Below, one piece after another: positions 50,001-58,841 of a DNA stretch of 64,000 nt. The stretch's first letter is position 1, and each line of letters begins with the position of its first letter. The translations under genes were made by a program, and so were the position numbers. The notes beneath the pieces were generated by a model. The model was not told where the DNA came from, did not search any database, and saw nothing but the letters and a program-made list of their open reading frames with translations. Source of the DNA: a virus; IMG/VR virus record IMGVR_UViG_3300023174_000057, positions 102,765-166,764 of that record. The stretch is one strand, 5' to 3'.

Positions 50001-52372
50001 TGATCAACTACAACTTCGGGGGCATCAAAGCCGTGCGAGGCGGGCTCCGTACCCGGTATGGGACCACCGAGGGTGCCGTCTCCACGGGAAACTTCCAGCG
50101 CGCTCGTCTGTGGTTCCAAGCCTATGGGTCGCCCGAGGAAGGTGCCCTGCACTTCGTCCGAATTCTCTCCGCAGGGATGCACCGCGAAGGTCTCGCCCAG
50201 TACATCCGTGCCTTGGAGGGGGGCACAGAGCGCGCTGTCGCAGCGGCCAACTACGTCCGTCAGCTTCGGCGCACCAACTACTTCACGGGCGATGTCGAGG
50301 ACTACGCCAGCAACGTCAGCCGCATTTCCACGGGGGTCGCCAACACTTGGGTGCAGAACGCTTCCACGAGCGGCACGCCCCAAGGCACGGGGGCGGTCCC
50401 CGTGGACCCCGCCGCGCAGACCAACGAGCCCCCGCAGACGGTCCGTATCCCAGAGACGGAGCTCTCCACCAACGTGGTGCGCCCTGCCACGCAGACGCCG
50501 GGGGTGCCAGAGTCTCGTCGGGGTGAGTATGTGGACGTGCTCCCCGGGCACACCGCAGAGAAGGGTCTGAAGGTGCGGGTCATCACGGACTCGTCTCCGC
50601 GCGTGGTCCCGACGAACCTCATCTACTCGATGACGTTTGAGGTGCGGGGGACACAGGCCCTCACCAACACGTCGGTCATCGCCTTCAACCCGGCGCAGCC
50701 CCGGCAGTTCACGGACTTCGTGAACGCTTGTCTCGCGAACGGCGGGCCAAGGGAGTTCGTGCGTGCCCTCGCCAACAGGTTCAAGGCTCAAGCGGGACAG
50801 GGTGCCACGACCGTCACCCGCCCCGACGAAGCCTCCGTGCGGTCCCTCATCGACGCCGCCGTGGCCGGGATCGAGGGTCTGTCCTCCGCACGGGGATTGA
50901 TCCCCACCCCAGCCGACCTGTCCCTCGTGGATCGCGGCACCCCGGGTCGAGCCGTGGTGCCACGGCAGACGGCCCAAGACTTGGGCCAATCGGCCTTCAT
51001 CCCCATCCAGAACATCACGGGCGGGAGGCCCAATGACTACAACCCCTCGCCGTTCCGACCCATCCGAAACAACGGTGAAGGGGCATCGATGCAGGTGCTC
51101 CACGCCAAGGCGGCAGCACTGATCCGCGAGGTCACCAAGTGCAACGAGCCGGAACTGCGCGAGGCGCAGACTCTATTGGCACCGCTACGCACCATTCAGA
51201 GCGTCCCCCCGGAGGTGATCCGTCTCATCGCGCCTTGGGAGGACTGTCTCAAGAAGCTCTTCCGACAACCGACGCTCCCGCAGTTTGGGCCGTTTCGGCC
51301 CCAGACATCACTGCAACTCACGGAGACCAACCTCGACGATTTCTCGCCTGTGTTCCCCGTGTCCGACGCACAGGGCTACGAGCACTACGGCTCCTACCAA
51401 TACGGGCGTGGGCTGACCATCGAACCGGGAGGAAACTACGAACGGTTGATGGCCACGGACCCCTTCCAGTACATCTCCGACGAGGCGCGGGAGAGGTTTC
51501 TCCAAGCCCTCCGTAGCAGTGCTGATGGGCGCGCTGCGCGTGTCGCACGGGTCATCCGCGAGATCGCCAACGACGAGAACTTCCGCAACAGCCCCGGTGC
51601 CCAGATCGCCCTCGACTACGCTCGCAGGGCGGGGCAGAGCGGTTCCGACCGCACGGCGATGCTCGCCTTCGGGATGCGGAACTACATCATGTCCGACCGG
51701 GACGCGGTCATGAAGATCCCGGTCAACAACGCGGCTTTCCAGTTGTCGGAGCTCCGACCGTTGGGCCAGCAGGACACCTGCGCGTGCCGGGGGGCCGAGA
51801 GCGACCTTCTCCTCGCGGCGTACATGGCGGGGTCAGAGGGGTTCACCCAGATCGTCCAGACGGAGGACGAGGCCACGAACTGGGTGCGGGGACAGATGGT
51901 CCAAGCCGCAGCGTCGTGGTCGCAAGCTCAGTCGCGGATGCGTGGGATGGCCACGGAGCAGGGGCGGCGGTCTCTCTTGGACTCCGTGGACGGGTGGCAG
52001 GGCTTGGTCAACAGTTTCCGCGAGACCAACACCACCTTGGCGAACAACCTCACACAGGGGGTCTCCCAAGCGGTCGAGCGCCGAGACGCCAACTTCAACC
52101 AAGTGATCGAGAACACTCGCCGTTCCTTGGGCATCACGGATGCGCCCACCACGACAGCGCCACCCACGCCACCCAGAGCTTCGATCACCACCACGCCTCT
52201 GACAAACCCGGTGATCTCCCCCACGACTCCGACCGTGCGAGCGGCACCGAATCCGCTCGCCATCGTCACCCCAACAACGGTGCCGAACATCGTTCCGTCA
52301 CAGAGAAACGTACCGGAGCCGCCGATTGCCCCGCCCGCGACCACCCCACCCGTGCCCCCGCGCCGTCAGTAA
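47006..52372 (+). CDS. Baseplate hub protein with embedded peptidoglycan hydrolase domain
   Basis: 1788 residues from GTG 47006 with GGAGG seven bases before it (an earlier in-frame start at 46964 lies within the previous gene). The N-terminal ~560 residues resemble gp27/gpD-type hubs: LRPGLEVHVYFRGYF, FHGVVTNVTQSYSGGFY, and a region ending FYYVTAVAHSFNLGG. At about 955-1110 lies a glucosaminidase/lysozyme-like domain, VSQWALETGTGRRMINYNFGGIKAV, where the Glu in ALETG is the catalytic candidate. The rest is helical and Thr/Pro-rich (PTTTAPPTPP). The hub would puncture and locally digest cell wall during injection. Confidence 0.75.
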   Translation: MSIQNRPYVGTWAANKRNVVQWTPDFLVYLNGDTSLPGCNVCHHNINLNEFINSISVDFSTEPGASNCSLALAIPRHYGDSIFRDGNTLLRPGLEVHVYFRGYFPMKGLPSPNSQPVAGINLSDIPQYPYYPVFHGVVTNVTQSYSGGFYTANMSCNGMLHFWEFQKLSGAEGGSFFGARPDNSGIRTTISGHPMTGMTPYAIIYNLYRDTAGIADGVGFALSSRTNYGAVNSTTNDPLYALTLRYWEQRFRNKIYGLRMHGASGQLFTASQQAYLSMYNTNSYGGSAGTANISGSAATPNTNIWAQDPALLLGLRVRGADGRVLRQADTRLLASGNGRDQIGLDVSNLQAYPTNVGSYGNVNLWESTYETKMAVAGAVTQVSGYEFFQDCDGDLVFKPPLYNLDTSSSRVYRIEPEDIVSLTLTEAEPQATYCIVKGGAFSNIQGVMDESQFGMRSTYVDYKLVAQFGWKEASVESHYFTDPKAAFFFAINHLDRTNAGTNSGNVVIPLRPEIRVGYPVYIAHIDCFYYVTAVAHSFNLGGECTTTLTLTARRRKFLAPASESSVRNGATASDATLSQIDLSKTANPVLALQKLDESGVPRLIGFPNVVMAIDPTTINPLFSVSGFQALDRELRGTGRNGARTEADNDRRRLFVWQFIQQMLTRRPPLLSPADQVQEPSNQPPPTTDFLARNQSQTYVVAGLPGGANGATVSTGFVVSVSDIQTALEVYQTTRSRAREARSELQRRIIAQQQILRARNSTPQAQEQARIETGRLQGRITTLNSNFDFVSAQPANDVVRSYYSSYNTLAGVVNEVTTNQPNRLQTTAVSNRLSITDNAGKVILMSYLIGQFRVPQGSSGDIQTDPSGTVNQSANLLQHLSDRKASLNLTVPGYYRYYSASHPNPDQQGYLPISREVLLGGQAETIQSVPVGASVSREGRIIGRTSREVAYQETHLTGQQAAAYIIQAWRQLHNGQSPPNGVAQLLVSQWALETGTGRRMINYNFGGIKAVRGGLRTRYGTTEGAVSTGNFQRARLWFQAYGSPEEGALHFVRILSAGMHREGLAQYIRALEGGTERAVAAANYVRQLRRTNYFTGDVEDYASNVSRISTGVANTWVQNASTSGTPQGTGAVPVDPAAQTNEPPQTVRIPETELSTNVVRPATQTPGVPESRRGEYVDVLPGHTAEKGLKVRVITDSSPRVVPTNLIYSMTFEVRGTQALTNTSVIAFNPAQPRQFTDFVNACLANGGPREFVRALANRFKAQAGQGATTVTRPDEASVRSLIDAAVAGIEGLSSARGLIPTPADLSLVDRGTPGRAVVPRQTAQDLGQSAFIPIQNITGGRPNDYNPSPFRPIRNNGEGASMQVLHAKAAALIREVTKCNEPELREAQTLLAPLRTIQSVPPEVIRLIAPWEDCLKKLFRQPTLPQFGPFRPQTSLQLTETNLDDFSPVFPVSDAQGYEHYGSYQYGRGLTIEPGGNYERLMATDPFQYISDEARERFLQALRSSADGRAARVARVIREIANDENFRNSPGAQIALDYARRAGQSGSDRTAMLAFGMRNYIMSDRDAVMKIPVNNAAFQLSELRPLGQQDTCACRGAESDLLLAAYMAGSEGFTQIVQTEDEATNWVRGQMVQAAASWSQAQSRMRGMATEQGRRSLLDSVDGWQGLVNSFRETNTTLANNLTQGVSQAVERRDANFNQVIENTRRSLGITDAPTTTAPPTPPRASITTTPLTNPVISPTTPTVRAAPNPLAIVTPTTVPNIVPSQRNVPEPPIAPPATTPPVPPRRQ

Positions 52373-52938
52373 GGGCGAGGGGTCACCCACGGGGCGCACT
52401 CCTCGTGGAGAAATCCAAGATTCCCGCCGCACCAGACCCCGGGCTTTCGCGACCCGCCGAACGGGTGCATCGGCTCCTCGCAGCGTGGACACGTCGTCAG
52501 CGTGCGCTTGACCTCCAGCGTCTCAGGCTTCTTCTTCCAGACCCCGTCCCCGCCCTTTTCGCGGAGGTAGTTCCAGTAGGGCGCGGCGAGGTACGGGGGG
52601 TCGAAGAGCGGGCAGTCAGGGAAGTGCTCGGACAGCGAGAGCCCGATACGGGGGTCTTCCTCAAAGAGCTTGTAGGCCATCTTCCGGGCGATCTCGTAGT
52701 AGCTGCGCCAGATCCCCCGCTCCAAGTCCTCCTGCGGGACCTTCTTGGTGTAGAACACCTCACGGATCGTGTGGCCCTGCACCGACCCTATGCTCACGGT
52801 CAAGCCCAGCACGGTCTGCTGCGCGAACGGGTGTGGCTCGTGGATCACCGTCACGGACAGGTGGGGGTGTTTCTGCGGGGTCACGTCCCCCAGCACGATG
52901 CTGGTGATGAACTCCGGGTCGATATCAACTCTTGGCAT
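52366..52938 (-). CDS. Hypothetical protein with C-terminal zinc-ribbon-like cysteines
   Basis: 190 residues; ATG 52938. TCPRCEEPMHPFGG and later WCGGNLGFLHEEC could form a zinc site. The N-terminal 100 residues are alpha/beta. Family unknown. Convergent with the hub gene (7-base overlap). Its start overlaps the end of the HNH gene fragment by 14 bases, so it was probably the second gene of an operon led by an HNH gene. Confidence 0.6.
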   Translation of the reverse strand: MPRVDIDPEFITSIVLGDVTPQKHPHLSVTVIHEPHPFAQQTVLGLTVSIGSVQGHTIREVFYTKKVPQEDLERGIWRSYYEIARKMAYKLFEEDPRIGLSLSEHFPDCPLFDPPYLAAPYWNYLREKGGDGVWKKKPETLEVKRTLTTCPRCEEPMHPFGGSRKPGVWCGGNLGFLHEECAPWVTPRPY

Positions 52939-53134
52939 CGTCTAGCCACGACAGGTCAAGGGTCCATTGGTGCTGTGACCGCTCCCGCCACACACGGAAC
53001 GCTTCCGTGACGTGCGCCGTGGTCTGCTCTGGTGTCCACCCGTTCACTCGGTCGAGATGGATCATCGCCCGATCACCGTTGCCGTGACTGACCTCGTTGC
53101 TTCCCGGACACACATAGGGTAAGCCCCTATTCAT
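52925..53134 (-). pseudogene. Detached C-terminal end of HNH gene
   Basis: Minus-strand frame encoding DRAMIHLDRVNGWTPEQ ... TEAFRVWRERSQHQWTLDLSWLDD. This matches the end of the intact HNH gene at 53935 (RAHLMKVNDW, QWRKRSNVTWTLDLTWLKD) and I recall the same ending in other phage HNH proteins. It lacks the nuclease domain; upstream of it the frame is cut by the GIY-YIG gene. It is the old 3' end of the HNH gene, left behind when the gene was invaded. Confidence 0.7.
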
Positions 53135-54017
53135 GTCGAAGCCTTTCGGTGAGATCTACGTCATTCGGAACCGTGTCAACGGAAAACTCTACGTCGGTCA
53201 AACCACCCAAGGCGTGGCCTACCGATGGAAGGGTCACATCAAAGGGTTGGGGAACGGTAGGACGTATCATGGGTTGAAGGGGGCGATGGAGAAGTACGGG
53301 GTTGAGAATTTTTCGTTGGATGTACTGGACACGGCGGATACCCGAGAGGGTCTGGATGCGAAGGAACGTGCATGGATCGCATCCCTTGGTAGTTTGGTGC
53401 CGGGAGGGTACAACCTCAAAGACGGGGGGCAGGAAGGTTCTGCGTACTCTGCCGAATCCAGAGAACGGAATCGGCAAACCCAGCTAGGTAAGAAACACAC
53501 CGCCGAGTCCAAGGCCAAGATGAGTGCCGCACGAAAAGGGAAGCCCAAGTCGCCCGAACACGTTGCGAAGGTTCGCGCGGCACTTCTAGGTCGCAGACCT
53601 TCGGACGCCGCTATGGCCCGATCCCGCGAAGTTTGTACGGGACGCAAGATGTCTGATGAGTTCAAGGAAAACAACAGGCGAAAGCATCTTGGGAAAAAAG
53701 ACTCGGATGCCACACGGGAAAAGAAACGTCTAGCCCTTCTGGGTAGGAAGTTCTCAGATGCGTCTATCGCGAAGATGAAGGCCACCAAGAACACCCCTGA
53801 AGCCTTGGAAGCTGCTCGGCTCCGTTCTACGGGCAAGAGGCACAGCCCCGAAACGAAGGCGAAGATCGGTGCAGCTAGTCGGAACAGGAAGCCGACCTTC
53901 GGAAGATCTCCGAAGGTGTTGTTGCCCGATGCCGTCAACGGAAATCCTTCAACCACGTCAAATCCAGAGTCCACGTCACGTTCGACCGTTTTCGCCACTG
54001 ATCAAATGACTGACTGA
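53133..54017 (+). CDS. GIY-YIG homing endonuclease with NUMOD3 repeats
   Basis: 294 residues. GIY-YIG domain at 5-95: EIYVIRNRVNGKLYVGQTTQ, with the catalytic Arg in YRWKGHIK and Glu in DAKERAWI. About six NUMOD3-type DNA-binding repeats follow (GKKHTAESKAKMSAARKGK, GRKFSDASIAKMKATKN and so on). The gene lies opposite to the HNH gene; its last 83 bases are antisense to that gene's end. An ATAGGG/CCCTAT hairpin lies directly before the start. Homing enzymes of this type cut alleles lacking them. Confidence 0.9.
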   Translation: MSKPFGEIYVIRNRVNGKLYVGQTTQGVAYRWKGHIKGLGNGRTYHGLKGAMEKYGVENFSLDVLDTADTREGLDAKERAWIASLGSLVPGGYNLKDGGQEGSAYSAESRERNRQTQLGKKHTAESKAKMSAARKGKPKSPEHVAKVRAALLGRRPSDAAMARSREVCTGRKMSDEFKENNRRKHLGKKDSDATREKKRLALLGRKFSDASIAKMKATKNTPEALEAARLRSTGKRHSPETKAKIGAASRNRKPTFGRSPKVLLPDAVNGNPSTTSNPESTSRSTVFATDQMTD

Positions 54018-54375
54018 TGTGGTCGTCTGCCGTATCCCCCGACCAGTCGTTCACCTTCATCAAGTGCGCCCTACTAACGTGGGCTAGTCCTACCTGTACG
54101 GCGAACCCAAAATGCTTCGTTTTATGGCACGGGGGGCATAGGGCTTCCAGCCCGACGAGCTTCTGGACGTGGTTCACGTCATCGTACTCCCACCGCTCGT
54201 GGCACTCCACGGGGTGCTTTCGCCCCCGCCCGCCGCAGACCTCGCACTTGTGACCCGCCCGCGCGTAGGTAGCCTTACGGAGCCGGTCCCATTCCGAGGG
54301 GCGCAACTCGGAACGGAGATTCCAGCCCCAAGTCGATTGCGGGACGAGTTCGACGATCAATTTCGCGGGCGGCAT
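53935..54375 (-). CDS. HNH endonuclease-like protein
   Basis: 146 residues; ATG 54375. CEVCGGRGRKHPVECHERWEYD ... ALCPPCHKTKHFG contains the two Cys pairs and the His/Asn-type core of a phage HNH domain; the C-terminal helical end (SFDQWRKRSNVTWTLDLTWL) is found again in the fragment at 52925. GGGCGTAAGG precedes the start by seven bases. The gene is complete because its 3' end was apparently supplied with the GIY-YIG gene. Confidence 0.75.
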   Translation of the reverse strand: MPPAKLIVELVPQSTWGWNLRSELRPSEWDRLRKATYARAGHKCEVCGGRGRKHPVECHERWEYDDVNHVQKLVGLEALCPPCHKTKHFGFAVQVGLAHVSRAHLMKVNDWSGDTADDHISQSFDQWRKRSNVTWTLDLTWLKDFR

Positions 54376-54382
54376 CGGTGAA

Positions 54383-54392
54383 CCTTACGCCC
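54383..54392 (-). promoter_or_regulatory. GGGCGTAAGG box before HNH gene
   Basis: On the minus strand GGGCGTAAGG ends seven bases before the ATG at 54375, the same spacing as at 16071 and 16711. It is not near a nuclease remnant of the 16 kb type, so it is an independent example of the box. Confidence 0.4.
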
Positions 54393-54428
54393 GCGACCCT
54401 ATCCCTTCTATCCCCCACGGTGGTAGCG

Positions 54429-57400
54429 ATGCCCACGGACCTGAACATTCTCAAAAAGGCGTTTCAGAACGCGACGGCCACCTACGAGACGGTGACGCCG
54501 GGGAACGAGCCCCTCACTCGTAGGGAGTCCGTACAGGCCGAACAGGTCTTCGGTGCTCCAGCGATCCCCAACGAGGTGGGCGGATGGGTGGCCTCGGGCG
54601 GGTTCCCGTACCAATCCACGGAGTACCTCGTGGGCTCTACCGCCTTCCCGATCCAGACCGGGGTGATGCCCCCGGCGCGAGGGTACAGCGAGACGAATCC
54701 CGGCGCGGCGGGCTACGCCGACGTGGACTTCGTCCCGTACAACTGGGGCACCAACCGCTTCGGCAACAAGGGCGGCGCGCTCCTCGGGCACCCGATTTCT
54801 TGGGAGGTCGTCGGCCCCACGGCGAAGTCCCCGTACCTCCACTGGCAGTGGGCGGTGAATGGCAACACCATCTCTCTGGAATTCGGAGCGACTACCGTTG
54901 CGCTCACGGGTGGTGGCGGGTCCGTCCCCACGGTAAAAGACGCCTACAACCTGTCGGCGGGCGGCATCGGTGACTACAACGGGGGCCTGTACGTCCTCGT
55001 GACCCTCACGGGCGGCGAGGCAGACGCCACGGGCGCGGGGGCGCTCCTTGGCCCCGCCAGCCCTCTCACCCCGACCAACCCCGGCACTTCCTCGTTTGAG
55101 GTGTTCCGTGTCAAGAGCTACGCGGGGCAGACGATCACTCTGGAGACCGGCAAGCTCTTATCGGGCTACTTCACGGTGCCGCTACTGACTCCCAAGATCA
55201 AATCGATCACCCTCATCCGCCCCAAGGTTACACGTCTGGCGGCGTTTCCGTTGGTGGTCGGTGGGGCACAGCGCAACCAAGTGTTCACCTTCCTCCCGCC
55301 CGAGACGGCGGCGCGCTCGGAGCTTCTCCCCCCGTACATCGGTGCTGGCACCTGTCCCGATTGGTCGGTGAACGGCATCGGCACCATCGTGAGTGACGGG
55401 AACTACGGGGAAGACACACCCCTCCCGGTGCCGCTGCCCCTGTACCGACTCGACGGGTACATCGACGCTTCGTTGAACGTCCTCAACCAGATGCAGGTGA
55501 ACGTCACCCTTGGTGCGGGTCAGTCCATCACCCAAGGGCAGATCGTTCGTGTCACGTCTCACGCCCGAGATGCGGTCACTTCTTCCCAAGAGCCCAGCGT
55601 ATTCGGTTACTTCGAGTCTCTCACCAACCTCTTTGGCTCAGGCACGCTCGACCTCCGTCGCATCCCAGAGGTGAATCCTGCCACGGGGGAGGTTTTCTAC
55701 GGTCCCGGACCTTCGGGCGGGGTGACCGACTTCGTGTCTGTCGAGGTGTACGACCCGATCAGCACGGTCTTCACCGACCCGGTGCTGAACGTCGCGAAGG
55801 TGGCGGCGACAAGGCTCGACCACCTCATCGACCCCCGCAACGCCCCGTACACGTTTCAGCGGTTCTCTGGGACAGACTCGCCCGTTGGTACCGCCACCCC
55901 GCCGGGGGCTTCGATCTTCGACACGGTGACGGATTCCCCCAACCCCGGCAACCTCACGGAGCTCGGGTTCCGCGTGGTGCTGTTCCCGGCCAAGGAGGTG
56001 TCGGGGGACGCCGTACCCGACTTCGACAACCCGATCATCAGCGAACGGGTGGTGCTGGACCCCTCGCTGCCCGCGACGACGGTGCAGACCATCGAGGTTG
56101 ACTACGCCGCAGGCGTCCTCTACCTGTCGCACCAGCCCGTGCCGGGACCGGGCTGCACGGTGGCTACGGGCATCTACGGCACTAGCGGGAACAACCCTCG
56201 GGGTGAGATCGTCCTGTTCGCCTCGTGCGTGCCGTACTCCCGCGAGGAGACGCAGCGCGGCGGCGGCATCCGGGTGAAGGCCACGCGCCCGGTGAGTGAC
56301 CTCAACCCCTTCGGAGAGCACGACGCCTTCGACGTGTACGGGAAGCGGTGTCTCGCCACCCCATCGCCCGTGGGACCATTTTCCTCGGGGTCGAACCTGA
56401 CCATCACCCTAGATACGGGTGAGTTCCCACCGCAGACGGGATGGTTCTACTTCGTCGAGGTCACGGGAGGGACCGTCTCCTTGGTCTCCCGACCGAACTA
56501 CTATTCTTGGTACGACGGCGCGAGCCCCGGCGTTCTCTACTCGGTGTCCGTGAACGGTGGTCCGTACACCATCACGGCGGACACCAAGGTGGTGTTCATC
56601 AAGGGGCCGTGGAACCAAGTCCCGACGACGGATCTCTGGTACGCGGGCACCACGCGGGGCTCTTCCAAGCGCGCGGACTCCCTCAACTTCAAGGGTGCGA
56701 ACGTCTCCCTCGGTGCGGACGGCTCGGTCACGGTCCAGACCGTCGCCACTCTCGACGAAGCCTATCGGGCGGGTGATACCTCTACCCCCGGTGCGGGACG
56801 GGTCATCACCGTGGACGGCGGGGCGGTCGAGGCACAGCCCGATGCCGCGGACAACAACGACACCTTCCGGTCCAGCTTTCGGGTGTCCGTGGCCGACGTT
56901 TCCGGGGCGAAGTCCCTCACGGGCTTCGACTTCAAGTCGAACGCTTCTGCCCTCATCGCCACGGCTGACCCCTACGCGGGGTTCAGCGACCGACGTGTGT
57001 TCGCCCCGACCTCTACGAGCACCACACTCCCCCCCGGCTTCACGGTGGACGTGACGGGGGATGTGGTAACGGCGACGGGCCAGTTCTTTTGGCTCGCGGG
57101 CACCTATGCGAGAACCCTGCTGATCTTCACCGTGGACCTCATCGAGATCGAGGGCGTCACCTACGTCATCGAAACCTACGGTGGGTCGGGAACCCAAGTC
57201 GTCATCCGCAACCTCGACGGGACCGCCCCCGTTCTCGCTCTCGTGGGCGTACAAGCGACGGTCTACCGCCCAAGGCTGATCACGAACCGTGGTGCGACGG
57301 GCACCCCCGCCGACAACTACAACACTTGGATCACGGCACAGGAGCAGAGCGAGGCGGTCGCGGGTCAGCCCTTCGGCGCACTGAACCTCTTCGCGGGTTC

Positions 57401-58838
57401 GTCTACCGCCATCGCCCCCGGTGACGATGGTGGGAGCACGGCGGCGCTGGCCTTCTGGTCCCGGTACAACTTCTTGGGCGTTGAGGTGAACGCCACACTC
57501 AACTGGCACGACACCTTCGGGCGCTTCAACTCCATCATGAGCACGACGTTCATGACGGGCGGTGCCTACCCCGACTACCTGTACCGGGGGGATTTCGCCA
57601 CCCGTGCGGTGAAGGACACGATCTTCCCGACAGCGCCCGCCTTCGGGCACATCGTCGAGGAGTATTCCGACGTAGAAGCTCGGTACGACTACCTGTCCCT
57701 CGTGCCTCTCATCCCCGGTGGTGCCACCTACAACGCCACGGCGACGGACGTACTTACGGGTGAGGTGACCGTCACCTCGGCGCTCTTGGCCGACCTGATC
57801 CCCTACGGGTCAGCGATCTTCGAGCTCACCAGCGTCAACGGAGACCCCGCCAAGCGGGGTCTGTTCCTCATCACTTCGGGTGCGGCGGCACTGCCGTTCC
57901 CAAACACGTCTTTCTGGCTGCGTGACCTCAACGGCACCGTGGGCACACTGACCCTCGCCCCGTTGTCCGTGGTCAACGGGAACACCCTCACCTTCCGGCT
58001 GCACTTCTCGACCTCCATCGGGAAGCGCAAGGACACCCTATACCTCGACACGGCGCTCGCGGCGGTGTCCCACACCGCATCCCAATCTCTCGGCGTGGGG
58101 CTCGAAACCAACGCCGTAGGTCTGGTCATCAGCGCGCCCATTCGGTATGTCGGTGCCCTCAATGAGGACCGCCACGCCTACCGGGTGACTACTGCCACCA
58201 CTCCCGGCTCGGGGGTATCCCCGTCGAACATCGAGACGGCGGCGCTCGACGTAGAGGGCTACCACAAGGCCGAGGACTACCTGTACCTGTCGTCGCGGAC
58301 CATCACCAAGCAGATCAACAGCCAGCTAGGGCAGAGCTTCGGGTCCACGAACAACCCAGAGTGGCACTGGATCGACGGGAGCCATTACTGGCAGGGGGCG
58401 GGCAACGTCAAGAAGATCAAGTTCCCCCTAGACCTCCCTCGGTCCAGCACCCGTACAAACAGCGCGGCGGCACTCACACACCGCACCCGTCTCACGTCCG
58501 TGATCGTGACGGGCACCTTCGGCGCGGGAGTGACCCCGGCCTACGCGGAGCTTCACAAGATCACGGTGAACCCCGCCGCCGTGCCCACGTCTACGCCTAT
58601 CTATCTCGGTCCTGCCGTGACTCCCATCGCAACGACGTACAACCTCGCCGCCCTCGGTGACACCCAATACACCATTGGTGTGTGGGCCGACAACGCGGGC
58701 ACGGTCCCCGTCTACGTCGATAACACTTCGACGGACTACTACTACCTCACGATCACATCGAGCAACAACACGGGCACAAACGACCGCATCTACGGTGTTT
58801 CTATGGTCTACACCGACCCCGGCCCGCGCAACTACTGA
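54429..58838 (+). CDS. Very large baseplate or fibre protein
   Basis: 1469 residues from ATG 54429; the frame extends back to 54378 without a good start. N-terminus PTDLNILKKAFQNATATYETVTPG, then almost entirely beta-rich, Gly/Thr/Pro-rich domains. No depolymerase motif recognised. Position after the hub, before other large structural genes, points to a baseplate wedge, spike or tail fibre. Two CTATCCC stretches just upstream (54398-54416) may belong to its promoter. Confidence 0.65.
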   Translation: MPTDLNILKKAFQNATATYETVTPGNEPLTRRESVQAEQVFGAPAIPNEVGGWVASGGFPYQSTEYLVGSTAFPIQTGVMPPARGYSETNPGAAGYADVDFVPYNWGTNRFGNKGGALLGHPISWEVVGPTAKSPYLHWQWAVNGNTISLEFGATTVALTGGGGSVPTVKDAYNLSAGGIGDYNGGLYVLVTLTGGEADATGAGALLGPASPLTPTNPGTSSFEVFRVKSYAGQTITLETGKLLSGYFTVPLLTPKIKSITLIRPKVTRLAAFPLVVGGAQRNQVFTFLPPETAARSELLPPYIGAGTCPDWSVNGIGTIVSDGNYGEDTPLPVPLPLYRLDGYIDASLNVLNQMQVNVTLGAGQSITQGQIVRVTSHARDAVTSSQEPSVFGYFESLTNLFGSGTLDLRRIPEVNPATGEVFYGPGPSGGVTDFVSVEVYDPISTVFTDPVLNVAKVAATRLDHLIDPRNAPYTFQRFSGTDSPVGTATPPGASIFDTVTDSPNPGNLTELGFRVVLFPAKEVSGDAVPDFDNPIISERVVLDPSLPATTVQTIEVDYAAGVLYLSHQPVPGPGCTVATGIYGTSGNNPRGEIVLFASCVPYSREETQRGGGIRVKATRPVSDLNPFGEHDAFDVYGKRCLATPSPVGPFSSGSNLTITLDTGEFPPQTGWFYFVEVTGGTVSLVSRPNYYSWYDGASPGVLYSVSVNGGPYTITADTKVVFIKGPWNQVPTTDLWYAGTTRGSSKRADSLNFKGANVSLGADGSVTVQTVATLDEAYRAGDTSTPGAGRVITVDGGAVEAQPDAADNNDTFRSSFRVSVADVSGAKSLTGFDFKSNASALIATADPYAGFSDRRVFAPTSTSTTLPPGFTVDVTGDVVTATGQFFWLAGTYARTLLIFTVDLIEIEGVTYVIETYGGSGTQVVIRNLDGTAPVLALVGVQATVYRPRLITNRGATGTPADNYNTWITAQEQSEAVAGQPFGALNLFAGSSTAIAPGDDGGSTAALAFWSRYNFLGVEVNATLNWHDTFGRFNSIMSTTFMTGGAYPDYLYRGDFATRAVKDTIFPTAPAFGHIVEEYSDVEARYDYLSLVPLIPGGATYNATATDVLTGEVTVTSALLADLIPYGSAIFELTSVNGDPAKRGLFLITSGAAALPFPNTSFWLRDLNGTVGTLTLAPLSVVNGNTLTFRLHFSTSIGKRKDTLYLDTALAAVSHTASQSLGVGLETNAVGLVISAPIRYVGALNEDRHAYRVTTATTPGSGVSPSNIETAALDVEGYHKAEDYLYLSSRTITKQINSQLGQSFGSTNNPEWHWIDGSHYWQGAGNVKKIKFPLDLPRSSTRTNSAAALTHRTRLTSVIVTGTFGAGVTPAYAELHKITVNPAAVPTSTPIYLGPAVTPIATTYNLAALGDTQYTIGVWADNAGTVPVYVDNTSTDYYYLTITSSNNTGTNDRIYGVSMVYTDPGPRNY

Positions 58839-58841
58839 CCA

